DNA of 5,017 bases, taken from contig JAFAQG010000556.1 in assembly GCA_019246575.1 (NCBI GenBank), forward strand, positions 1-5,017. The letters are read 5' to 3'. How positions within the stretch are numbered: position 1 is the stretch's first letter; each line of letters begins with the position of its first letter. The position numbers and the translations under genes were made by a program. The notes beneath the pieces were generated by a model. It did not search any database and was not told the origin of the DNA. It saw nothing but the letters and a program-made list of their open reading frames with translations. This document shows, piece by piece, positions 1-5,017 of this stretch. The stretch comes from Acidobacteriaceae bacterium. Its GTDB lineage: Bacteria; Acidobacteriota; Terriglobia; Bryobacterales; Bryobacteraceae.

Positions 1-68
1 CTGCGCACTACATGGGTAGCCGGAAACTCCGCTAGTGATGTTCATCAAGAGTGGGTTTCAAACTATGC

Positions 69-98
69 GGGGAGACACCTGTTTATGGCTGTCTCTCC
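69..98. terminator. candidate stem-loop downstream of the TonB-like gene
   Basis: Bases 69-77 (GGGGAGACA) pair with 90-98 (TGTCTCTCC) over nine positions, with a 12-base loop. Read as + strand RNA, one of the pairs is a G.U wobble. Read as - strand RNA, that position is a C/A mismatch. It lies about 90-120 bases beyond the stop of the TonB-like gene. No strong run of T follows on either strand; the - strand has only GTTTG a few bases on. It could end transcription of the TonB-like gene, or of an unseen + strand gene entering from the left edge. A non-functional chance stem is also possible. Confidence 0.25.
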
Positions 99-185
99 AT
101 TCCAATTCCGCGCGGAACCCTTTCCAACCCAATCCCCAGCTGCACTAGGCGCTTTTTCCCGCTGACGACCTGGTGCGACGTTCTT

Positions 186-1628
186 CTACTTAGACCCCGG
201 CCCAAACCTGAACATAATCGTGTAGTCGGCCTCAATCGCCTGATTGCGCATCTGTGCTGGCCTGAATCTCCAATCGCGTGCAGCTGCGAGCGCAGCCGTC
301 TCAAGATTTGAATCCGATTTGGTCGTTTTCGACACTTGCGCCGCCGTGACCCGGCCTGTCTTATCGATGTGTACGGAGACATCGATCTGCACTGGCGAGT
401 AAATCGCGCGTCCGCCGACGGATGGCATGGCCTGCCGGATTGGGCGTGGCGCGACGTACGATTCTAAGGCCGAGGCAACGTTCGGGTACGTAGCTGGCCG
501 CGTATTCGGCGGAGCCAGTGTCGGGGCGCGTGAAAGCGTTACTTCGTTCTGGGCTTTCGTAGCGGGACCTGTTCGAGGCGTCAGAGACGCCGGCACGACA
601 CTTGCTCGAGTGCTTGCCGCCGGTGTAGCCGCACCCGGCGTTTGTCCGCTCGCAGTCACCGGTCGAGTCCGCTGGGCTGCATCTTCCATGGGAGGAGGCG
701 GAGGCGGTGGCAAGTTGTTCGGCGTCGAACTCGCAACTGGATAATTGCTTGCCGGCGCGATTTCGGTGTCCAGCACCGGTGGCGTTAGCGTCGCCTTCGG
801 CGTGGGAGCATTCACTGGATTGGCGGCGACGGGCCGCGGTACAAAGGTCTTCAGCGTCGTAGTTGGCGTCGTAGTTCCAGATAAGGGCTTTGCGTCGACC
901 GTGACTGTCGTCCTGACGGAAGGCACACTTTGTTGCTTAACGGGTGCTAGAAGCGCCGAACGCGCACCGTTGCCGGCGCTAACCACCGCACTCATCAAAG
1001 GAGAGCTCATTCGCGCAGCCGCTGCAGCATCCAGTACCCGCACTACCGTGCTCGTTTTCCTGCCCTCGTTGCCCGCCACCTCCAGCCGAAAAGTTACGTC
1101 ATCGGAACTGGGCCTGTAGAAGAGTGCTCCATTCGAAATTTGCGCTGAATCCAAGCTAACGTCGCGCGCCTCACGCCCGTCCTCTATATGCAAAACGCCT
1201 GTTGAACCCCGAGCCGCACTCGCCTGCGGATCCCAACTGACAATTAACCCGCCGCCTTCAATCCGGACGTGAAGCTTCAGATCGGCTGCCGCGCTATCCG
1301 CAACCTCTCTCGTCGCTCCGCTTCTCGTTCCGGTGACTGAGCTGTCCCCTCTACCGCCCCGCTCAAACACAATCAGGAACGTTATTCCCGCCGCTACAAT
1401 GAACATTCCTACAAGCGAGATCCAGCGCACGGCCGGCCGGGAAGCCCGTGTGATTGCGCCGCCGGCCTCGGGCGCCGGTATCCCGGGCCTGTGCCGGTAC
1501 CCGTTTGGGAGTTGAACCAGCGATACTGCCGGGCTTGCCGCGCCCGTATGTTCCCCAGGTGTTGCGTCTCGGTGCACCTGATATTCAGACTCCTTCGGCG
1601 GAGACACGCCCGGATCCCGGAAACTCAT
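186..1628 (-). CDS. TonB family protein with N-terminal membrane anchor, Ig-like domain and proline-rich linker
   Basis: This 480-residue protein ends in a TonB C-terminal domain (about residues 395-478). Supporting signs are the pattern VQIDVSVHIDKTGRV followed by AALAAARDWRFRPA and a final beta strand ending in MFRF. Residues 1-68 are polar and presumably cytoplasmic. Residues 69-88 form a single membrane helix (bases about 1365-1424). Residues 116-200 look like an Ig/fibronectin-type beta domain (VSW, then a DDVTFRLEV strand). Residues 205-390 are a low-complexity Pro/Thr/Ala/Ser linker with seven prolines in a row at 307-313. TonB domains bind TonB boxes of outer-membrane receptors. The long linker fits a protein reaching across the periplasm. 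Unlike E. coli TonB, the membrane helix has no histidine, so coupling to ExbB/ExbD is uncertain, and no exbB or exbD lies nearby. The ATG at 1628 is the first start after an in-frame stop at 1656-1658; upstream are only weak purine-rich motifs (AGGGG, CGGG). It is transcribed divergently from lysS. The family call is firm; the partner receptor and role are unknown. Confidence 0.88.
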   Translation of the reverse strand: MSFRDPGVSPPKESEYQVHRDATPGEHTGAASPAVSLVQLPNGYRHRPGIPAPEAGGAITRASRPAVRWISLVGMFIVAAGITFLIVFERGGRGDSSVTGTRSGATREVADSAAADLKLHVRIEGGGLIVSWDPQASAARGSTGVLHIEDGREARDVSLDSAQISNGALFYRPSSDDVTFRLEVAGNEGRKTSTVVRVLDAAAAARMSSPLMSAVVSAGNGARSALLAPVKQQSVPSVRTTVTVDAKPLSGTTTPTTTLKTFVPRPVAANPVNAPTPKATLTPPVLDTEIAPASNYPVASSTPNNLPPPPPPPMEDAAQRTRPVTASGQTPGAATPAASTRASVVPASLTPRTGPATKAQNEVTLSRAPTLAPPNTRPATYPNVASALESYVAPRPIRQAMPSVGGRAIYSPVQIDVSVHIDKTGRVTAAQVSKTTKSDSNLETAALAAARDWRFRPAQMRNQAIEADYTIMFRFGPGSK

Positions 1629-1730
1629 ATAACCCGATCTCTTGCCCCTAAAAGCTCACCAGTGAAAAACCTGGATTTCTTTAAACTCTACATCTAAAAT
1701 CTCTGGTCTGGCGCTCCTTTTTTGAACCTG

Positions 1731-1778
1731 TATAAACCTCGAAACATGAAGTAATTACCTCGAACGACACTCTACAAT
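1731..1778 (+). promoter_or_regulatory. candidate lysS promoter elements
   Basis: Two sequences resemble sigma-70 -10 boxes: TATAAA at 1731-1736 and TACAAT at 1773-1778. TTGAAC at 1722-1727 resembles a -35 box but is not about 17 bp from either of them. TACAAT lies in the spacer of the inverted repeat. It would start transcription near 1785, leaving a leader of only about 14 bases. TATAAA would place the start near 1743 and put the whole inverted repeat in the mRNA. Neither choice is proven. For the divergent TonB-like gene I see no convincing promoter in this 170-bp gap. Confidence 0.3.
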
Positions 1779-1790
1779 GAGAGTTCGAGG
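1737..1790. repeat. three CCTCGAA half-sites before lysS: a direct pair and an inverted copy
   Basis: CCTCGAA occurs at 1737-1743 and 1758-1764, exactly 21 bp apart, or about two helical turns. It occurs inverted as TTCGAGG at 1784-1790. The second and third copies extend to a perfect 8-bp inverted repeat, CCTCGAAC (1758-1765) with GTTCGAGG (1783-1790), around a 17-base spacer. Inside it, CTC/GAG bases could lengthen the stem. The right arm overlaps the GAGGAG ribosome binding site of lysS. As DNA this could be an operator for a dimeric regulator. As RNA, the right arm could pair with either left copy and hide the ribosome binding site. Caution: CTC GAA is a favoured Leu-Glu codon pair here, and CCTCGAA recurs inside lysS near 2238 and 2371, so the heptamer alone is not rare. 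Confidence 0.5.
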
Positions 1791-1792
1791 AG
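1787..1792 (+). promoter_or_regulatory. lysS ribosome binding site
   Basis: GAGGAG sits six bases before the TTG at 1799, a good distance and strength for a Shine-Dalgarno site. It decides the start: the lysS frame is closed by TGA at 1778-1780, there is no ATG or GTG between that stop and 1799, and the first internal ATG is codon 35. Bases 1787-1790 belong to the right arm of the upstream inverted repeat, so a folded leader would cover this site. Confidence 0.7.
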
Positions 1793-1798
1793 CTCCCG

Positions 1799-3304
1799 TT
1801 GGCATTGGAAGATGAGTTGCTTCGGCATCGCCATGACCGTATTGCAGAAATCCAGCAACTAGGATTCCAACCCTACGGCCACGCTTTTCACTTCAGTCAC
1901 ATGATCCCGGAAATTCTCGAGCAATTTGGGAACAAGTCTGCTGAGGACCTCGCAAACAGGATCGACGTTCGCGTCGCCGGCCGCATTCAACGCATTCGCC
2001 GCATGGGCAAGGCCGGTTTTCTGCATCTGTTACAAAACGGCGCCACACTCCAGATCTATGTAAAGAAGGATGCTGTCTCTGAGCAAGCCTACAAGCTTTA
2101 CGAGTTACTTGACATCGGTGATACCGTCGGCGTCTCAGGCTATCTCTTCAGGACCAAAACGGGCGAGCTGAGCATTCATGTCGACGACCTGACGTTCCTC
2201 TCGAAGATTCTCCTCGGCCTGCCCGAGAAATGGCACGGCCTCGAAGACGTCGAAACGCGGTATCGCCAAAGATACCTGGATCTGATCGCTAACCCCGAGG
2301 TTCGCAGCGTCTTCGTGACTCGATCCAAAATTATTCGCTCATTGCGGCAGCAGCTCGATGCGCGCGGTTTCCTCGAAGTAGAGACGCCGATGATGCAGCC
2401 GCTCTATGGCGGCGCGGTTGCGCGTCCGTTTGTTACCCATCACAACACGCTCGATATCGATCTATATTTGCGTATTGCTCCTGAGCTATATCTCAAGCGT
2501 CTGCTCGTCGGCGGCATCGAACGCGTCTACGAAATCAATCGCAACTTCCGTAATGAAGGCATCTCCACCCGGCACAATCCGGAGTTCACGATGCTCGAGT
2601 TTTATCAAGCCTACGCCGATTACCGCGACATGATTCAGCTCTCGACCGAACTGCTGCGCCAGGTCGCAGTCGATGCCACCGGATCCACTGAAGTGACTTA
2701 TGACGGTCGTAAGCTCGATTTCGCTCACTTTCGCCAATTCTCGATGCGTGAAGCCGTCATTGAGTTCTGGCCGGTCAACGGTTCCCCTCCTACGCTCAAC
2801 GAGGTCAAAGATCCAGACTGGCTGAAGCGGCAGTCAACCGAAAGCACACCCGGCCTCGCGCTTATCGATCTCTTCGAGCGCCACGTCGAACACCGGTTGT
2901 TTGACCCAACGATCATTTACGATTTCCCCGCTGACGTTTCGCCGCTCTCGAAAAACAAGCCGGATGAGCCGGAACTTGTCGAGCGATTTGAAATTTTTGC
3001 GGCCGGCCTCGAGATCGCAAATGCGTTCACCGAGCTTAACGATCCGCAGGAACAGCGCCGGCGCTTCGAGCAGCAACTCGCCCGCAAGGCAGGCGGCGAT
3101 GAAGAGGCCCACGTCATGGACGAAGACTATATCCGCGCTCTCGCCTACGGCATGCCTCCGGCGGGCGGGGAGGGCATCGGAATCGATCGCCTCGTTATGG
3201 TCCTGACCGGTTCGAAATCGATTCGCGACGTGATTCTGTTTCCGCTCTTGCGGCCTGAACCTGACATAGGCATTGCTGGCCGCCTGCGCGAGCTCGCGCC
3301 GTAA
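1799..3304 (+). CDS. lysS: lysyl-tRNA synthetase, class II
   Basis: The enzyme attaches lysine to tRNA-Lys using ATP, through a lysyl-adenylate, in the cytoplasm. The 501 residues match bacterial LysRS throughout. A short N-terminal helix is followed by an OB-fold anticodon-binding domain at about 57-135 (VAGRI...MGKAGF...TKTGELSIH). The class II catalytic core follows. Motif 1 is at about 191-201 (FLEVETPMMQP), motif 2 starts at 250 (FRNEGIS, then RHNPEFTMLEFY), and motif 3 is at about 459-464 (GIGIDR) with its conserved Arg464. The lysine-specific YLRIAPELYLKRL is at 223-235. Because the OB domain is present, this is a true LysRS and not the shorter EpmA/PoxA paralogue. Length is usual for the family, with about 13 extra residues after the final LLRPE. 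Translation starts at TTG, preceded by GAGGAG six bases upstream. The stop is 20 bases before the permease gene, so the two are probably cotranscribed. No active-site residue appears to be missing. Confidence 0.97.
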   Translation: MALEDELLRHRHDRIAEIQQLGFQPYGHAFHFSHMIPEILEQFGNKSAEDLANRIDVRVAGRIQRIRRMGKAGFLHLLQNGATLQIYVKKDAVSEQAYKLYELLDIGDTVGVSGYLFRTKTGELSIHVDDLTFLSKILLGLPEKWHGLEDVETRYRQRYLDLIANPEVRSVFVTRSKIIRSLRQQLDARGFLEVETPMMQPLYGGAVARPFVTHHNTLDIDLYLRIAPELYLKRLLVGGIERVYEINRNFRNEGISTRHNPEFTMLEFYQAYADYRDMIQLSTELLRQVAVDATGSTEVTYDGRKLDFAHFRQFSMREAVIEFWPVNGSPPTLNEVKDPDWLKRQSTESTPGLALIDLFERHVEHRLFDPTIIYDFPADVSPLSKNKPDEPELVERFEIFAAGLEIANAFTELNDPQEQRRRFEQQLARKAGGDEEAHVMDEDYIRALAYGMPPAGGEGIGIDRLVMVLTGSKSIRDVILFPLLRPEPDIGIAGRLRELAP

Positions 3305-3324
3305 CATCACCGGAACGCGTGCAC

Positions 3325-4557
3325 ATGTTGCGCTTCGAACGGATGATCGCTGTTCGGTATCTACGTGCCAAGCGCAAGCAGGCCGTCATCTCCGTCATCA
3401 CGGTCATATCTATACTCGGCGTTGCGGCCGGAGTCGCAGCTCTGATCGTTGCACTCGCGGTCAACAATGGCTTTCAGAGCACGCTGCAATCGAGCCTGCT
3501 CAGCGCTACTGCTCACGTGAGCATTCTCGAAGCTAACCCGGAATTCGGAATCCGAAATTGGGAGCAGCTCATCCCCGCGCTCCGGCGCATTCCTCACGTC
3601 GTAAGCGCCACCCCCGGCCTGTACGGGAAGGTCGCTCTGAAGGGCCCGCTTGTTGGCGGCGAAGCTGTCCTGAAAGGAGTGCCGCTGGGCCACGGTCAAC
3701 CCGTGCCGGAAATGCTCAAGCACCTGAACAGCGGAACGCTCGCGCCTTTCGACACCGAAGCCGCTCGTTCCGGGATTGTGCTGGGTTCCGCGCTCGCCGA
3801 ACAAATCGGCGTCGTGCTCCACAGCCCCGTATCCGTCATCAGTTTTCAAGGACAGCTCACGCCTATGGGCGTCGTCCCTAGTCTTTTCCATTTCCGCGTC
3901 CTCGGAATATTCGAAACCGGTGTCTATGGCCTCGACTCCGAGTGGGCGTTCACGACCCTCCCCGCCGCGCAGCATGTCCTCGATTTGGCCGATGTGGTAA
4001 ACACCATCGAGCTCCGCATAGACGACATCTTCAAGGCTCCTGAAGTCGCGCGCGACGCTGAGCGAGTCATTGGGCCGAAGTTGGTCGCTCGCACCTGGAT
4101 GGATCAGAATCATGCGCTACTGAATGCGTTAAGGCTCGAAAAGACCGTCAGCCTCATCACGGTTGCCCTCATCGAGATCGTCGCGGCGCTCAACATTCTC
4201 GTTGTGCTCGTGATGCTCGTCATGGAGAAGCACCGGGATGTCGCCATTCTCATGGCCATGGGCGCTCGCCGCCGGCAGATTCAGCGCATCTTCCTGCTGC
4301 AAGGTGTCACCATAGGCGGGGTTGGGTGTGTTCTCGGCCTGGCGTTCGGCTACACTGCAACGGGCCTTTTTAACCACTACCGGTGGCTCAAGCTCGATCA
4401 GCAGGTGTATGCCATCGGCTACGTGCCGTTCCAAAGCCACTGGACAGACGCCATCTGGGTCGCGGCCCTGGCGCTACTCACGAGCTTCATCGCCACCCTA
4501 CATCCAGCGCGCAACGCCGCGCGCATCGCTCCGGCCGAAGCCCTCCGATACGAATAG
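3325..4557 (+). CDS. lipoprotein-releasing ABC transporter permease, LolC/LolE family
   Basis: This inner-membrane permease of the MacB/FtsX fold should extract lipoproteins from the inner membrane and hand them to LolA, powered by a LolD-type ATPase. It has 410 residues, normal for LolC/LolE. TM1 is at about 21-46 and ends in the family signature NNGF. A periplasmic domain runs from about 50 to 270, and three more helices lie at about 275-300, 322-348 and 377-395. Residues 301-313 (EKHRDVAILMAMG) are the conserved cytoplasmic coupling segment, and the C-terminus HPARNAARIAPAEALRYE is typical. Residues 176-185 (GQLTPMGVVP) match the Hook motif TPMGxxPS of E. coli LolC, which binds LolA and is absent from LolE. 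This makes it LolC-like, or a single LolF-type protein. I chose ATG 3325; GTG 3319, two codons earlier, is possible. The only ribosome-binding match is a weak CGGAA near 3311. The 20-base gap after lysS suggests translational coupling. No lolD follows. Confidence 0.92.
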   Translation: MLRFERMIAVRYLRAKRKQAVISVITVISILGVAAGVAALIVALAVNNGFQSTLQSSLLSATAHVSILEANPEFGIRNWEQLIPALRRIPHVVSATPGLYGKVALKGPLVGGEAVLKGVPLGHGQPVPEMLKHLNSGTLAPFDTEAARSGIVLGSALAEQIGVVLHSPVSVISFQGQLTPMGVVPSLFHFRVLGIFETGVYGLDSEWAFTTLPAAQHVLDLADVVNTIELRIDDIFKAPEVARDAERVIGPKLVARTWMDQNHALLNALRLEKTVSLITVALIEIVAALNILVVLVMLVMEKHRDVAILMAMGARRRQIQRIFLLQGVTIGGVGCVLGLAFGYTATGLFNHYRWLKLDQQVYAIGYVPFQSHWTDAIWVAALALLTSFIATLHPARNAARIAPAEALRYE

Positions 4558-4570
4558 CGTGGGTTGATCG

Positions 4571-4637
4571 GCCCTTGTGGGGGCGCAAGACGTGTTTATG
4601 TCTGCTTCTCGGCTCACCCTGTTACCGCCAGCACGAG
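4571..4637. terminator. weak hairpins in the convergent permease-folK gap
   Basis: The 106-bp gap holds several small stems. GCCCT/GGGGC is at 4571-4584 with a four-base loop and one G.U pair on the + strand. AGACG/TGTCT is at about 4588-4603. CTCGGCT at 4608-4614 pairs with AGC-CGAG at 4630-4637, with one bulged A. None is followed by a T run on either strand. Two convergent genes need transcription ends here, so position favours terminator function, but the sequence support is poor. Confidence 0.2.
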
Positions 4638-4663
4638 CAGGCCCGCGCATCACCACCAGTCTG

Positions 4664-5017
4664 TCACGTTGCTAAAGACAGCTTCCGTACCCTCTGCTGT
4701 GTGACATTCCTCAAGGATTTAGAAATGAGTTCCTTCGTCCCGGGATGGCGAATGTCCGGCGCAATCTCCACCAGCGGCTCGAGGACGAATCGGCGATCAA
4801 GCATTCGGGGATGTGGGACCACGAGTTGCGGCGTGTCGATGCAGATATTTCCAAACAGGAGGATATCGATGTCGATGATGCGCGGTCCTCTACGAACCCC
4901 CCCTGGCGTGCGTACACGGCCCATGTCGCGTTCGATCTTTTGCAACACAGCGAGGAGTTGTAGCGGGAAACAACGTGTCTCGCACTCCACCACCAGGTTC
5001 AGAAACCACGGCTGGTC
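4664..5017 (-). CDS. folK: 2-amino-4-hydroxy-6-hydroxymethyldihydropteridine pyrophosphokinase (HPPK), C-terminal part, cut by window edge
   Basis: HPPK transfers pyrophosphate from ATP to 6-hydroxymethyl-7,8-dihydropterin, the step before dihydropteroate synthase in folate synthesis. The frame is open to the right edge, so the start lies outside. The 117 visible residues begin DQPWFLN, matching the family segment QPxFLN that follows the pterin-binding N-terminal part. The signature RRGPRIIDIDILL is present at visible residues 42-54. Its aspartates at visible positions 49 and 51 (codons at 4871-4873 and 4865-4867) correspond to the Mg-binding catalytic pair D95/D97 of E. coli HPPK. LVVPHPRMLDRRFVLEPL, then EIAPD, completes the conserved C-terminal half. 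About 45 residues are missing by comparison with the usual 160. The loop between MGR and GPR is about two to three residues longer than in relatives I recall and contains seven G bases on the coding strand. The gene converges on the permease gene. GTG codons at 4991-4993 and 4988-4990 are internal, not starts. Confidence 0.93.
   Translation of the reverse strand, partial: DQPWFLNLVVECETRCFPLQLLAVLQKIERDMGRVRTPGGVRRGPRIIDIDILLFGNICIDTPQLVVPHPRMLDRRFVLEPLVEIAPDIRHPGTKELISKSLRNVTQQRVRKLSLAT

Noticed and set aside
1..165. A + strand frame open from the left edge to TGA at 163-165, which could be the tail of a gene.
   Set aside because: The 54 codons show no recognisable motif and the length is within chance. 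Another + frame ends at 33-35 and a - frame beginning near 45 runs off the edge, so the edge cannot be resolved.
690..710. GGN-type repeat resembling a microsatellite.
   Set aside because: It is explained by seven consecutive proline codons in the linker of the TonB-like protein, with mixed third bases.
427..1119. Two + strand open frames opposite the TonB-like gene.
   Set aside because: They are antisense to a protein with clear domains. Their translations are low-complexity Gly/Ala/Val strings mirroring the Pro/Thr/Ala linker.
1629..1798. T-box or lysine riboswitch upstream of lysS.
   Set aside because: The gap is only 170 bp, shared with a divergent gene, and shows no T-box sequence, terminator/antiterminator pair or L-box core.
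2834..3310. A 158-codon - strand open frame opposite the end of lysS.
   Set aside because: It is antisense to conserved LysRS motif 3 and the surrounding catalytic core, with no ribosome binding site or recognisable domain.
3361..4113. A 250-codon - strand open frame inside the permease gene.
   Set aside because: It lies fully antisense to a well-conserved permease, its composition is that expected from reverse reading of GC-rich codons, and no family is recognisable.

Overview
The window carries four protein genes in the order TonB-like gene (-), lysS (+), lolC/lolE-type permease (+), folK (-, cut by the right edge). Gene content and protein style suggest a member of the Acidobacteriota. 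Three things point that way. First, a TonB C-terminal domain is fused to an Ig-like domain and a long Pro/Thr/Ala linker. Second, a Lol-type permease directly follows lysS. Third, the DNA is moderately GC-rich with many CTC/GAA/CGC codons. This assignment is inferred from memory of the families and was not tested by a database search.

Layout. Bases 1-185 lie downstream of the TonB-like gene and hold no gene I can support. They contain a stem-loop (69-98) and a 12-bp perfect palindrome (106-117). Bases 186-1628 (-) encode a 480-residue single-pass membrane protein ending in a TonB C-terminal domain. Bases 1629-1798 are the 170-bp divergent intergenic region. It holds three copies of CCTCGAA, the last of them inverted; this copy forms a perfect 8-bp inverted repeat with the second and covers part of the lysS ribosome binding site. 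Bases 1799-3304 encode class II lysyl-tRNA synthetase, read from a TTG start. After only 20 bases comes the permease gene (3325-4557), almost certainly in the same transcript. Bases 4558-4663 are a short convergent gap with weak hairpins. Bases 4664-5017 (-) are the C-terminal part of HPPK (folK).

Function. lysS and folK are housekeeping genes for translation and folate synthesis. The permease belongs to the lipoprotein-releasing (Lol) machinery and carries the LolC-type Hook motif, but no lolD ATPase gene follows it here. The TonB-like protein would span inner membrane and periplasm, but its membrane helix lacks the histidine that couples classical TonB to ExbB/ExbD. These genes do not form one pathway. 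I see no mobile element, CRISPR array, rRNA or tRNA gene, and no clearly new multi-gene system. The points most worth following are the repeat structure in the lysS leader and the unusual TonB-like protein.
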